Below, piece after piece: positions 1-12,580 of a DNA stretch of 64,000 nucleotides. The stretch's first letter is position 1. Each line of letters starts with the position of its first letter. A model generated the notes under the pieces. That model was given only the letters and a program-made list of their open reading frames with translations. It did no database searches and was not told the origin of the DNA. A program made the translations under genes and the position numbers. Source of the DNA: Stichopus chloronotus (Eukaryota; Echinodermata; Holothuroidea; Aspidochirotida; Stichopodidae); contig CM037833.1 of the NCBI GenBank assembly GCA_021234535.1, forward strand, positions 20,829,738 to 20,893,737, written 5' to 3'.

Positions 1-2127
1 GAAAACTTCGAAATGATTTTTTTTTTTTAATGCACAGGTGACCGTAAGTCCTCATCTTAATACAATCAGTAGAACTTAAGTTTAAATTTGAAAGTCAGTG
101 AAACGTTCAATTCGTTATTATTATCCTAATTGAAAAAGTGAGCTGGAAAATTGGAGTATATTGAACTATATGTATATAGTCCTGGGAACTTTAATGTTTA
201 AATTGTACATTATTAAATCCTATCAGCATAAACTATTATTTCTATACACTGACTGGAAGTAAACCGAAAATTTGTACAATTTTCTATATAGTTGAAATCT
301 GGAATATGTGCTAAAACATTTAACACACATTTTATTTCACGAATTGAGCTCATTGAAATTGGTAAATGCTATGGATAGATCCCAGCAGTAAAAATGAAAT
401 GCTTTATAACCATGGACAAAAAAAAAAAAAATAGTGAGGTACTTTTTTCTTGAACAATGTATTTCAGGAAACAATCTTGCCAAGTATTTGGCTATGTCTT
501 TAGTCTAGGAGGTTTTTCAGTTTAGGATGGAATACAGTTCTAAAATCTAAGATACCAGTAAGAATTTTTCGTATCCCATTCTGAAGTAGAATATTTTATG
601 ACTTCAAAAGACGCTAGCTATTGCAAAAACTTACATCTAAGGTTACCTCGTAGGTTAAAAAATTCTGAAAAGGAAGTGCTGGCACCTCATCTCTTACACC
701 CCTCTCCCAGGCCAACCATCACTCATGTCATGCTTTTCCCTACCTATAAAAATACTATTGTAAGACATTTTTGTTTCTCAAGGTGTCTATCATTTACCAA
801 AGCTATCAGTACAATAATCTACAGTTATTAAAACTAAGTTAAGACTGGTAATCGCCTACGAGTAAAACTTTTGGTATCAATTTTATGGATTTTTTTCTCG
901 TCATTGGGTGTGAGACAAAAGCGTTTCTGGTACGCCCTCGCTAGGTAATGGTGGCGCTCCACTTAGTCCCACGAGTGACATTGCGCTGCAAAGGTGTATG
1001 CCCTCGTGTCAGTTCCCACCCCTGCTTAAAACCCTTGATCGGCTCTTCATATGTCATATCAATGACGTGTAGTTAGCAATATATGCCCACCAATCATTAG
1101 ACCCTCACAGTGCTCTGGTAATATCTGTTCATAGTCTATTCACTATCATCTTCTGCCTAACCGACAATAGATTTTAAAAAAAATCGCTACATTATTTCAA
1201 CCACTCGTAGTGAGACCCTTTGCTGGAAATGCTTTATATGTACTACCACTTTCCATAGACTGTTTTTCAAATTTCAGACACGATTTCCCCATTTTAAGAC
1301 CTCGAACACTGTGGAAAAAGCTGTCTCGGGCGATCAGGGGAGTAAATTTGTAAATCCAAAATTTTTCTTGTACAGTACGGGACACCCAACGGTGGTGTTT
1401 AGTTTAGATCGTAATCCCGCATATTAGTACAAACAAAATTCGGCCTGAAATATTTATACTCAAATCTCTATTCGGCTCAGCCCCTATGTGTTCAGCGCCC
1501 AACTATTCGCAGGGAAAATGAAAGAGTATGTGTAAGTCGTAATGACCCTTGTAGCACTTCAGTCATATGACTTGCATTAACATTTTCATAGATTGTTTTC
1601 CTTTTCGTATGAATTGAGGAATTGCAGACATTATATCTCTATTTCAATTCAGTTCCCATCCCTCAATATGTTTTTTGTTCCGCATATCCTGATAGTGTTC
1701 TTTTCATGGAGATGACAGCACTTCTTTATAAAATTTTGGATCCCCTCCTCACAACGTATTCGTAGTGTCCAAAACTGTCACGGTGGGTTCACGCCACTCA
1801 GTAAAAAATTCAGTCATATTTTCAGACCGTTACCCGCCACTGAATATGTTCTTGTAACAGCTGCTACACAGTAAATGAAGCGAAATGCTAACCATAAAAA
1901 GGAACCAAATACTCAGATCTTATTGATTTTCAACAAAAATAATGGTACAGATATTTATACTTTCGGGGCATCACTACAGATTACTCAGATAAGTTACACA
2001 TAAGCTACAAAAGGTAGAAGAAAGCAATTCAACGAGTACATATTTAGTCATTCTCATTGATATCCCTTTTGTACATGTGCAAATTTGTATCTTGACTATG
2101 TATTTCCTCTTCTTTCCCACATTTTAG
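1..2127. other. Upstream intron or intergenic DNA of NLR locus 1; no exon recognised
   Basis: The NACHT exon at 2128 begins in mid-codon (it needs one nucleotide from a previous exon), so this stretch should be at least partly intron. I looked for equivalents of the DED exon and the short linker exon found upstream of the paralogous NACHT exon (32.0 and 33.8 kb) and saw neither. The short open frames here show no domain or splice support. The DED and linker exons of this gene, if present, probably lie left of the window. Confidence 0.5.
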
Positions 2128-3635
2128 ACAAGAAACAACGATTCATATTACTTTTGAAGGAAAAATATAAAGAACAATATGATGCCGTTCAACCCATACC
2201 GTACATCAAAGATCGAATGTGTTGTGTGGAAAAGATATTTGTAGAGAGTGGTGTATTGGCACTGGTAAATAGTGATGCGTCACACAGAGCAGATGCATCA
2301 TGGGAACGCTTAGGATCATACAAAGACATATTCAGCGATTCCCGTTTGAAATCCAATAGACGTATTATAGAAGGTGAACCAGGGTATGGTAAATCAACTC
2401 TAACCCTACAGCTAGCATATGAGTGGTGTAATGACGTTAGCGATTCTCCTTTCGCTGACGTAGAGATTCTCATTCTGCTACGACTGAGGCAGTTGAGGAA
2501 TGTGACGTCAATTTACAGAGCGATCAGACTGTATTTAGTACCAGAACTGAAAACTAAAGATGTTCGAGAAATAATTGAAAGTTCTTCTTCAGTGGTCTTT
2601 CAATTAGATGGATACGACGAATATCCAGAAAGGGACAAAGAAGGAGGTGACATACAAAGAATGATCACATCACAAATGTTTTCAAAATTCGACGTTACGT
2701 TAACAACAAGGTACTTACCTCAGGAGTATGAGAGGTCCAGCACCAAACGAGTAAAATTAACTGGATTTGATGACATTGCTCGTGATCATTACATCCGTCA
2801 AGCTGTTTGTGGTGATGATGAAAAGGCTGTTGCTAAAGTCAAGAAAAGTATTGACGAAAACGTCATTATTGGTGACCTTTGTCAGGTCCCTCTTTTCTTC
2901 TCCATGCTCTCTCATATGACCCATGAAAGAGAAGACTTCAAACAATTCACGTCTGTTACTGACCTTTTTATCTATGTAATGAAATGTTTAATTTACCACA
3001 CCAGAAACAAATCAGAAGAGGATAACGTTGAAAGGTATGAGACTCATTTGGAAGTTGGTCACGATGAACTAAATAAAATAGCCTTTGAAGGACTCAGTAA
3101 AGAGAATCAGCAGATTGTATGGAGAAAAGAATATCTCCTAAAACGTCTTGGTCAAGAATCGTACGATCACCATATTAGAATAGGTATTTTAGTGGAGGAG
3201 TATATTTTTGACGTTCAGGGTGAGCAGAATTCCGGTGAAAACATTCTCACCAGGATAGAAGTAAGTTTCTACCATAAGATATTCTGTGAATGGTATGCAT
3301 CGTTCTATGTGGCGGGCATTGCTGCGAAGGTGAAGGATCAAGCTGAGCTAGAGCAGACTCTCGTAAAGATTAGCCCTTTTGACCTACAGTATGTCTATCG
3401 ATTTGCGTGTGGATTAAACTCTAAAGCTGCATCTAGGATCATCGAATACCTCAGTAACAAACGAGATAGTAGTAAGTATGCAATACTTTGCATCATGGAA
3501 CGAAAAGGGGAGTTTGAGGAGATTTTAGAGACCGTGAGGAAAATTTGCTCAGATTGGCTCTCTTTAAGTGACGAAGGCAGCAAGGTACTCCAGAGATCAA
3601 CTGTACACTTCCTTCAACAGGCATCAAAACATGAC
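2128..3635 (+). CDS. NACHT-domain exon of NLR locus 1
   Basis: A single 1,508-bp exon of 502 full codons, with acceptor cccacattttag at 2116-2127 and donor gtaagt at 3636. It codes the nucleotide-binding switch of an NLR. Walker A reads GEPGYGKST (2373-2399) and Walker B VVFQLDGYDEYP (about 2592-2627). A sensor-1-like LTTR follows at about 2700, then LCQVPLFFS, the GxP-type region, at about 2880. The FYHKIFCEWYASF segment at about 3270 is the FxHxxFxEyxA motif common at the end of NACHT/winged-helix regions. The exon begins with the last two bases of an Asp codon, so the ATG at 2085 and the residues before 2128 are intronic. The last 40 residues resemble the later D exons. No stop or frameshift is seen, unlike the paralogue at 35 kb. 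Could it be another STAND ATPase? The combined motifs make NACHT much the best fit. Confidence 0.95.
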
Positions 3636-5242
3636 GTAAGTGCAAGATACTTTTTTGTGGGAGGGGGGACTGAAAATCTTTAATACTTGAAATACGGCTC
3701 CAGTGCTGAGAAGCAGCGATGAGACACCGCAATATACTGCTGATTAGCGTGAAAGTGGGTCCAGCAATTTTGTAATTTTTCATGTCCGTTCATAGTTAAA
3801 TTTTAGGTACTAAAATATCTAATGTTAGATACTAATATTCTCTAATAATATAATGTACTATTAGATATATGATACTAATTATGATTAATTATGTTATTAT
3901 TGTTACGCAAACTTTTCTAGCCGAAAAGTAAATCAATCTTTCTGCCGTAAATAAAACTCTAACTACTGACAGTTATCCTGAAGGAAACCTGGAGTAGATG
4001 TTGATTTTATTTTTGTACCAAATGGAAGATTAACGATAACGTTGTTTATTTCTAGCAAACAATACACTCTGCTTTACAGTAGATGTCGCTTGATAAACTG
4101 ACACTGGATGTGTTCAAAAACGTATACTATCAGTAACGACTTACGATCGTTGTAACATTGGCACTCACACCAAATAATACAGGCCCATTGTTATGGGTCC
4201 TCTTGAAAAAAAAAAAAAAAAACAGCAATTATGTGAAATTTTTATTGTTGATTATGAACTTTACTATGTTTTTTTTATGAATTTTACTTATTTCTTAACT
4301 TGGAATAATACTTGGAATATTATTCAAAATAAACGCAGTTCAGGATAGTTCTTTTAGGACTGCAACGACAGTTTAGAATAATTAAAGATAAGAAAAAAAC
4401 TGAACGAAATAAATACATTGTCAAGAAACATACACATTTGGAATTATTCCTACTTGTAGACGAAGTAACGTAGTCTTTAGGTTTGCTCTTAATCGTAGTT
4501 AAATATCGACCGTGTCTCAGGTGGTCTGGGTATGATTTCCATAGATTTTCACACAGATATTTCATGTCAATATGCACTGGTGAAGAATATACTAGAAATG
4601 ATAACACATGTCATCAGACATAGATTAATTAAAAAAAAAGAGAGAGGTAGAGAGAGAGTTCCCTTCTTTGAAGAGAGCCAGAGCTTTTTAGTCAGTTAGC
4701 GTATGCCTTTAAAAAGGAAGGGTACATATGACTACGTCAACCGCTGGTAAGACGGAAAACGGTTAAGTCAGGGGCACATTAACAGTGCGCTAGCGACATA
4801 TATTGCTAATATATATTGCTAATGTTTTTCTACAGAAAAAAGTTCCTTCTGATTTCTGCAAAATCTTATCTGCCATCCACACAAAGGAAGGGTGCATAAT
4901 AAACCGATAACTTTATACATTCTAATACATTATTTTTTTTTAATTGTTTTTGTTACAACATAACAAATACCAATGTCTTAAGTAAACAAACTGCTATATA
5001 TCACCTACACAACCCATCTATTCATTTCGAGTAGTTAGCTGGGCAGTGTCATGTATTTACCACAAGCACTTGCTATCTTCTCCACTATACACCTACATTC
5101 AGACCTTTTATTTTACTCACCTTAATCAACCATATCCTCCTATCCCGGATCGAATAATGCCCAGACAAACTCGTCGTAACATTGTGCTATTCTTGATTCT
5201 GTCAAATCGTAATCAATGTTTTTTTTTTTCTTTTCACTTTAG
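3636..5242 (+). other. Intron of NLR locus 1
   Basis: GT-AG intron between the NACHT exon and cassette exon A1. It holds AT-rich sequence with several TTAGATA-type short palindromes near 3805-3900, homopolymer A and T runs, and a purine-rich GAGAGA stretch near 4640-4660. No coding signal was recognised. The open frame at 5046-5396 overlaps A1 in the wrong phase. Confidence 0.7.
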
Positions 5243-5445
5243 ATACCGATATCTAATTTGTATCTCAGAAAGTCATTCAGTAAGGTCGATGGTGATGATA
5301 TCGTGCTACAGTCTGGTCTCAGGTTGCCACCCCTCCTATCTCTGGCGAAATTATCAATCGATGCTGAGAGCTCAACGCTCAGTGCAGGGGATGTGATAGG
5401 ATTACTTAACTATGGATTATGGTCTCCTAAATTCAAAAGCCTTTG
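5243..5445 (+). CDS. NLR C-terminal cassette exon A1 (LRR-like)
   Basis: A 203-bp exon, phase 0 in and phase 2 out, after a long T-rich tract ending ttttcactttag and before donor gtacgt. It reads IPISNLYLRKSF..., then SGLRLPPLLSLAKLSID, then a stretch with LSAGDVIGLLNYGL. The Leu spacing and the SGLxLPxLxSLxKL core recur in exons at 9616, 40769 and 43701, so this is a repeated module. Such segments in deuterostome NLRs are leucine-rich-repeat-like (family knowledge). It joins in frame to the NACHT exon before it and to B1 after it. Confidence 0.82.
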
Positions 5446-6022
5446 GTACGTAATTTATTAAAGAGTGGAAGTGATTGATACAATTATGTCCGAATATTCT
5501 TATCTTTATTGTTTCCAAATACGAAAATGTAAGCATGCGACAAAAGTTCACAAAATTGAACTTCTGCAGTCAAATTCTACTTAAATATATTGACTCCAAG
5601 AAGGGGTTTTAGTGTTATATGATTGATGGTAATACTAATCAACACGAGAAAAAAAATATATCCAACAAAACCTGCATGAACATAAATATGACACGGTTTG
5701 TGAGTCCAAAATCAGAAAACCTGATAATCACTGTTATCTAAATGACTTGACAAATCATTATTACCGCCATAGTTCATGTCAAGGTATTACCTTCTGAAAA
5801 TACTTGTTGTACAGATGTTTTTTTTTTCACAATTTTATTTTGCAGGACGTACCTTCGGATCTGTGATCATACAAAGAATGTCCTAACTTTCATATTTTTT
5901 TTTTCATATTTGCTGCAGAAAGATGGTTGCACAAAGTACTTTCAAAGAATGTTTGTTAGCGTGAATCAATGTAAGTTAAAACGTGGTAAAGTTTTTTTTT
6001 ATGATATCCTGCCCCGTTACAG

Positions 6023-6099
6023 GTTGTACCATTGCAAATTGCCAGACGAATTCAATTGTGAAGATATACCTGAATCAGCAAAAACAAAGAATGTCAAAG
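6023..6099 (+). CDS. NLR C-terminal cassette exon B1
   Basis: A 77-bp exon with acceptor cccgttacag and donor gtaatc, phase 2 in and phase 1 out. Its first G completes a Trp codon left by A1 (TG+G). It reads LYHCKLPDEFNCEDIPES followed by a Lys-rich end. The paralogous exon at 41,525 reads FYHCEVPESFRCEDIPES, so coding is conserved. The xxxCxLP pattern is the continuation of an LRR-like unit. Confidence 0.82.
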
Positions 6100-6179
6100 G
6101 TAATCAAACAATTGAAAAATTCAAAGTATGGATATGAAGAACGACTAAACGCAAATAGCATTACACTGTGTAACGACCC

Positions 6180-6196
6180 TCCCCCCCCCCCCCCCC
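6180..6196. repeat. Poly-C tract
   Basis: Homopolymer of about 16-17 C in the intron between B1 and C1 of locus 1. Confidence 0.85.
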
Positions 6197-6303
6197 GTGC
6201 TCTATTATCGTTACAACCCCCAAGTAAAGTTTTGGTTCCGCCACTGCAGTAAGTTCAGCTACGTCAGTGTTACTTTAAATTTGTTTATCTATTCTTTTCT
6301 CAG

Positions 6304-6362
6304 TCCTGAGACCGAGCCATGTCAGCCAATTAGACCTGAGAGCGACCGGTAAATGGGAAAAG
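6304..6362 (+). CDS. NLR C-terminal cassette exon C1
   Basis: A 59-bp exon with acceptor tattcttttctcag and donor gtaggt, phase 1 in and phase 0 out. The incoming G plus TC makes Val, then LRPSHVSQLDLRATGKW and EK. The paralogous sequence at 42,196-42,254 has the same length and reads LRPSHASELDLQSTGIW, but has lost its acceptor AG. Confidence 0.78.
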
Positions 6363-6794
6363 GTAGGTACCAGTTCATAGTTGAGGCTGATATGTTTATT
6401 TACTAAAAAAAGTCTCTTAGTACTTCGTATTACAACCCATAAAATATATTAAAACTAGCATGATTTAATGGTTGAATGGAATATAACAGACACCACTAAT
6501 TAAAATAAAATGAAGTTTTGTACATTTTAATGGTTCCGGTCCAATACAATCAGATTATCAAATGGTACAGATGAATAAATAATTACAACAGAAGATCTAA
6601 AAGATTGATAAAATTAGAACAGTACTCCGGTTTGTACAAAAATCCTTTATTCGTATCAAAAATATAAATACGTTACTTCATTCTTTTACTTTAAGCCTAT
6701 ATATAACATAGACGTATTAGTAATCATACCTCAACACCCTTGAATTGTGTGTATACATGGATTTATGGTAACATTTTTTTTTTTCGTTTTGTAG

Positions 6795-6914
6795 ATTACC
6801 GATATCGAGGATATAAGACAGCTATGTTCGGACGATGTAGTCATTGATAAAGATACTAGTAACTCAGTACAGAGGTCAGTTATTGATCTATTGAAGCGAG
6901 CATCAATTCATAAC
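6795..6914 (+). CDS. NLR C-terminal cassette exon D1
   Basis: A 120-bp exon of exactly 40 codons, phase 0 at both ends (acceptor cgttttgtag, donor gtaagt). It starts ITDIEDIRQLCSDD and ends SVQRSVIDLLKRASIHN. It resembles the end of the NACHT exon of the same gene (VLQRSTVHFLQQASKHD) and the paralogous exon at 42,549 (SVQRSVIDVLVKAAKHD). Because its phases are symmetrical, it can be followed in frame either by E1 (7131) or by A2 (9616). Confidence 0.82.
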
Positions 6915-7130
6915 GTAAGTAAGATACACTTTAAAATAACCCAGAGATACGTCTGCTAAATAAATCAATGTATAATCATACTAGCGAAACTTCTTGTAAA
7001 ACAAGTTATACATTACAGGGATTAATAAGTATAGTGCATGAGTTGTGTGAAAGTGTATGATGTAAATCATAGTCGGCAAAACGTTTTAATTAAACGTAAA
7101 TTAAGGCTTAACCGTGTATTTTGAATGTAG

Positions 7131-7298
7131 GATATTGCAAGATCGAGTACAAGCGATGCACGAGGGCGCAGCCATGGATTCATCGCTAATAATCCAACTC
7201 TGTTAAACCACGGTCAATCACCGGCGGATGAAAACAATAAAACTGGAGGTGGACAGTGTATTTTCATTCCGCTATATCTTACACAAAACAATGGCTGA
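7131..7298 (+). CDS. Candidate alternative terminal exon E1 of NLR locus 1
   Basis: Acceptor ttttgaatgtag, then an open frame of 55 codons in phase 0, ending in TGA at 7296-7298. It begins DIARSSTSDARGRSHGF and is polar in its first two thirds. Used after D1 it would end the protein after one cassette, giving a shorter isoform. I see no counterpart in the paralogue. An internal donor (gtggac) after about 117 bp gives another possible boundary. It may be intron sequence with a fortuitous frame. Confidence 0.35.
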   Translation, partial: DIARSSTSDARGRSHGFIANNPTLLNHGQSPADENNKTGGGQCIFIPLYLTQNNG

Positions 7299-9615
7299 TA
7301 CAGTATTGCTAGTAATAGGCCCATTAGTACTGGTGATATAACGTTCGATTTGAAGTTCGTAGATCTAACGTCACCTAGGTCGCGCCTAGTGCCTAAACCT
7401 GCTAAAAAGTAAAATGTAAAGGTATGTAAATCTACGTAACAACAGAACAGTTATACTGTCAGTTGTAATTCTTCTCACGTACGGTAATCTTACCTAAATA
7501 TCAGAATGGTGTCGGGTGAAAACTTCTTTAGCATATTTTGAACACCGGAATTAGCTTTCCTTCTTTGTCGAATTCTGCTGCGAAGATGTTCAAAAACAAA
7601 TTCTTTGCAATAAAATCGCAAAGAGGACTAAGAACGGCAATACGTCGCCATCTTGAAGGGTCTCCATACATCTACCGGATTAATTTTCTTAAGGATGTAG
7701 AACTGCACAGCACAAATAATTTAGGCCTATTGATAGGCCTTGGGCCTACATGATAAAAAAATGTGCCATGTGCAATCCTTGTTCTTTGTTGAACTAACTT
7801 AGGCCTAGTTCCGAAATTTTGCTTAGCCTACTGAGAACTACCACACTCACAGGAAAATTAGGGTCCGCACGCAACAAATCTTCCACTTACTGCTACTGTT
7901 AGGACTCAGAGTAAAACATCAAATATATCCACGCTTTCCTCTAAATGTGTATTCAATAAATCTGTCACTGTCTTTATCCAAAATCTGTCCAATCAGTAGA
8001 TAAATTTCACAAAGTCAGCGCTCTGTAACGAAGAAACTAAGTACTCCGAGTTAGTTCGTACGGGCACTGCACAGTGAATACACGTACACTGAACCACAGC
8101 ATACACACATTAGTAAACTACATAACAAACTAACTAAATCAGGCATTGTTGCCATGTCAATTGTAACCATTTAGTTTAGGTCTTACTTTTTGTTTCGCGC
8201 AAGTATACTGTTGACATGTGGTAAATGTGTTTACCTTTTTCTAAGGTTTTAAAAATGCGGTTATTTAAGAACGAAATTCCTTTCTTTTTCGTTTTTTTTT
8301 TTTATCAAAATATTGTTTGTATGCATGAACACTGCCTCCTCGTGCATCTCTGGAATTAACCCCGATCGTGCATAATCTGTGTTTAATACACGGTCCAGCG
8401 TTGATTAATCTTGAATCAATACCCAGGTCACAAACAACTTGAGTTATATGCTTTGCAGCTGAGGAGGCATATACGCTGTAAAAGATTCTGAGAGAAGGCA
8501 TTAACGTATGGAAAATGGCATTGCTACCAGACGTCTAAAACCTGGTTGCATAGGTTGAAATGCCGTGTCAAATTCATGAAAATGCAAAGATGTAAAAGTC
8601 ACGTTGATGATATGCACGAACAGCCCCTAACACAATGTATGATACGCTTTAGTTTCCTGGACAATTTATCTTGACCCATGACGTCATCGTTTAAGCACGT
8701 ACCCAGGCACCTACCACCAAATTTGGAGTTCATCTGACTTACCGTCTAGAACTAGATCGCAACACATTATCCGTTGTACACATACACTCACACACCTCAC
8801 CCCCTAACGGCAGTGGGCAATCCCGATCCATGTCACTTGTATACCATGAGGCACCCCCGCATACGGACTACTGACTCACGAAAGTCCAAGGGATGGAAAG
8901 TGGGCTACCATTTAAGTGTCATTTTCCGGTACTTTAACTGCTCGAGTGAGTACAGTATCTCCTCCTTGAATTATATGTGTAGGGATGAGATAAAAAAAAA
9001 AAAAAAAATCTCCTTCATTTTGAATGAAAGTCAGTCACAGTTTAGATGGATTGTGGTACACTACTTATATTACTTACATTAAATTTGCTCTGTTTTGACT
9101 GTGTAAGGTACGATAGGATTTATTAACATTCATTTTTAGTCTGTTCAATTGCAGTGACTCTTTGAAGATTTAAAATGATTTAAAGGTTTGATCCACCGAG
9201 TAGAAATAGTACGGTGTCACCTGCACTCGTTCGAATTTTGATGCCGTTATATTTTAGAGTATTTAATTGTTCTGTCATCAATTGTTGCAATGAAAAAGTC
9301 TCTGGACTTGATCTTATTTGTGTTATGTTGGAAAATATATATTAACTTTTCAGACTTGGAAACTTCAGAAGCATGTGTTAATTAGGCATTGTTGTTAATT
9401 TTAGTCGCTCATAACGTTTTTAGATATCATCAATAAACTTTTCTTGCCTGTAAACCCGTTGTGAAAATATTTTTAATATATTGAAAATATAATGAAAATG
9501 TTTAAAATTTGTCGTTAATATAATTATGTATACAATTATTATATAACTTAAATATGAATCAATTGCATTATCTGCAATTGTTACTACATTTTATTACGTT
9601 TACATTACACTTCAG
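7299..9615 (+). other. Intron between NLR cassettes 1 and 2
   Basis: No exon is recognised apart from E1 at its left. The tract has repeated AGGCCT-type motifs (7720-7805), poly-A and poly-T runs (near 8290 and 8990), and a C/A-rich stretch near 8780. The open frames at 7538-7753, 8265-8501 and 8774-9082 have no splice support, domain or paralogous match. Confidence 0.55.
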
Positions 9616-9821
9616 ATCTCGATATTCTGTGTGAAACTGTTCCAGTCCTTCCATTCCGCTGTTGAGAGTAATATCATCCTCTCCTCTGGTCTCTCTCTTC
9701 CAGTCTTCTCATCACTTGAGAGGATGGAGATAGACACAGAAGAAGGGAGAGAAATTAATGATAATGACACCAGTGGAATTTTTGGACATCTAGTTAAATC
9801 GAATGCCTTATTTCACGTTGG
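9616..9821 (+). CDS. NLR C-terminal cassette exon A2 (LRR-like)
   Basis: A 206-bp exon, phase 0 in and phase 2 out, with acceptor attacacttcag and a consensus donor gtaagt. It reads ISIFCVKLFQSFHSAVES, then SGLSLPVFSSLERMEID and an acidic stretch with TEEGREINDND. It matches A1 in position, phase and the SGLxLP core. It follows D1 in frame and opens the second cassette. The paralogous copy at 43,701 has lost its donor. Confidence 0.78.
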
Positions 9822-12137
9822 GTAAGTACATTATAAATTTAGGTTTATGGAAAAATAAAATGAAATCAATTTACCTTAAGATAAAAGAGTTTTATTTTTA
9901 CATTTCATGCATAAATGTGCATTACATGCATAAATGTGTAAAATACATTTAAATCTGAGTAAATGCGGGGGGGGGGGGGGGGGGCGAGGTAACGGGACGC
10001 GCTCAGGGAGACCACACTAAAGGGAACCGCAGAAAGTTATAACAAACAAAAAAGCACATAAAGTTCGATTTAAGATATGTCAAATTTTAAAGGAGTATCG
10101 CTATAATGATGCCATTAATGTTGAAGCATTTAAAGAGAGGTAAGATGTGAGAACTTTGTTTTGTAAGCTTTATGAGCCTCATAAGAAACCTATGAGGTTC
10201 ATTGCTAAAGTGAGTGTGTGTGTAGGGGGTGACCACAATCTCTCTACCTCCTTGCAAAACTTGAGCTACTGCCGTCTTGGGAAGGATTGCCGATTTAAAC
10301 GTCCCGTCATTCTTTTGTGCCCAGGCTCTCGCCAGGTAAATCGGTCCTGTAGACAAAGGCACAGTATTTGTTGGATTCGACCGTCGTCACCTTTCTAGTG
10401 TGACTAATTCTTTGTATACCAACAGCTGTCTGGGAAGGATATAGGGTGAAATAAATGCAGACTGTTTTTCCAGCTGCACCTGAGTATCCATTGATGCATG
10501 TGGTGGGGGGGGGGGAGACGAGGGGACACGTCCACCCACATTTCGATAGGTTTTTGGACTTAATAGCAAATGTCCTCCACCCCTTAATTTCGTACAAGAA
10601 ATGTTTTGGCTCACGTTTTGAATGGTAGGGGACATTGTAACAATTATCGCCCACAGTTTTGGAGAGTGACTGATGCAATCACTAGGCTAATGAAGGCGCA
10701 TAACCGACTCCGCGTGATGTGTGTTCATATACCAACGTTACACTAATCTACCCATCCCGAAACCTAAAATTTTCTAATACGCTCCACGCCAACTGGTCGT
10801 GGCTAGATGATCGTAGATGTTCCAGCCACACACTGTCCTCACGCCAGTCTCTGTCTAAGGTTAAAAATCATGGACACGTGTCCAGGAATTGTCCTCTCAT
10901 GGACCTTTCCCAGTATGTGCTTTCAATCCGTAGACCGTGGTGGCCCCTACCTGATAATCGTCAGATTTATCATTGTCTTTAAAATATGCAAAGTCTGACC
11001 AGTTTTGCCCTTTCAATACCTTTAAAAGATAGAGAAATCCCTCGTTCCGAAGCTCACAATTATGCACATAGTTTCCAGGTCTTTTTTTCTTTCTTGCCAC
11101 GTTAATGGACGTTACCTCAGACCCAGGGGAAAACCTATGAAACAGGTCCAAAATATTCAAAGTCATCAAAACTTGGAGTGCATTGACCCCTGCCAGGGCA
11201 GCTTCAACCATTCAAACCTTTGAGTTAGCCAAATATACCCCCCATTTCAATTTGAATTAACACCTCTGCTTTGACTCAAAGTTTTGTTTGAGAATACAAG
11301 GTGTCACTCCCAGTCTTTCTCATTATTTTGAGTGTCAGTTTATATCCTTCAAGTACAACAATAAGATATAAAACATTAAGTTATTAATTCATCCTGGACA
11401 AGCTGTCGAGACGACCGTGAAATTCACCAAAAAAATAAAATAAATGAATGGCGTGTAACCCATATGGCTACGTCTATGTAACGGACCATGTGGCTGTACT
11501 CTACGGAAAATCCACTATATTGTTCTAGAGATAATACAACATCCATGGAAAACTTTAAGACTGGAAGGAAAGTTGCTGAATGTGGGTATTACGTTCATGG
11601 TTAATTTTTCTCTTGATGGAGAGTATTACATGTTATTACATTTATGGGTTAAAATTTACTATCACCAGCTAGGACTATAATGAAAACGGTCTTTAAATGA
11701 AATGTGTGTAACACGTATGTAACACATTGATTACCTCAGTTTCCAGTCAACTGGCGAAAAGAAGAGGTGTATACGAACGGTGTACGTAACCACACACATT
11801 TCGTAGATTTGAGACACCAACTTAAACTTGAGCTAACATGTAAACCACGCATGTGTAGATGAGTGAAACTGACTAGGATAAATGACTAGATATTAATGCA
11901 GGATATTATAAAGTGACTTCGTAACATGTTTTTTTTCCCCACAAAGCTAGCTGTTATTGACTTCTTTATTATGTTCAACGGGATATTGTTTTGATAATTC
12001 ACTAACAAACTTTTGTTCAAGATATGTACTATTGGTGACCACCTTAAAAGTGTTAGGGGGAAGGTATGCCTTTGTTTTGTGATTTGTGATCATATGTCAA
12101 ACAATTCTAACAGTCACTGCATATATTCTTTCATTAG
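9822..12137 (+). other. Intron between A2 and B2
   Basis: GT-AG intron. It contains a G homopolymer of about 18 bases at 9967-9984 and another G run near 10,505. The remaining sequence shows no recognisable exon. The overlapping open frames on both strands near 10.1-11.2 kb lack splice or domain support. Confidence 0.6.
9967..9984. repeat. Poly-G tract
   Basis: Homopolymer of about 18 G in the intron after A2 of locus 1. Confidence 0.85.
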
Positions 12138-12211
12138 GTTTCGTAAATGTCTTCTCCCTTCTCGTTTGGGCGGATCTTACCTAGAAGAGCTGCGAAAGAA
12201 GAAAGTTAGAG
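12138..12211 (+). CDS. NLR C-terminal cassette exon B2
   Basis: A 74-bp exon with acceptor attctttcattag and donor gttggg, phase 2 in and phase 1 out as in B1. It reads FRKCLLPSRLGGSYLEEL and then a basic RKKKVR end. The xxxCxLP start and the Lys/Arg-rich exit match B1. A shortened relic of this exon is at 44,624 in the paralogue, where the start has been lost. Confidence 0.68.
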
Positions 12212-12272
12212 GTTGGGTGAAATGATCAGTAGTCTTGTTAAGTATCACTGTAGTTTGATTTATATAGTTTGG

Positions 12273-12306
<34 letters not shown>

Positions 12307-12310
12307 TATA
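12273..12310. repeat. (TA)n microsatellite
   Basis: Nearly pure TA dinucleotide tract with one interruption (tatgta), just after exon B2. Confidence 0.9.
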
Positions 12311-12580
12311 AAACCAAAATTGGACAAATACAGTTCGATATTACCCGAAGACCATATATGGCCCATATAAAATTGCATATGCGTCAAAGTTAACATGGAG
12401 CATATAGAGCATATACTACAAATCCATACTTTTTCCATATATGGCAATCGCAAATTTGTGCCATGAAAGGACTTTATATATGGACGCAGTATGGGGTTCG
12501 TGGCTGGCTTTAACAAAAAATTGGCAGATATACAGTAATTTGTTTATGACATAAAGGCCATGTGTGACCCATATAAAATT

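Noticed and set aside
2085..2127. ATG at 2085 as the start of the NACHT protein
   Set aside because: The pyrimidine tract and AG at 2116-2127, plus the same two-base phase in the paralogue at 35,166, show that the exon starts at 2128.
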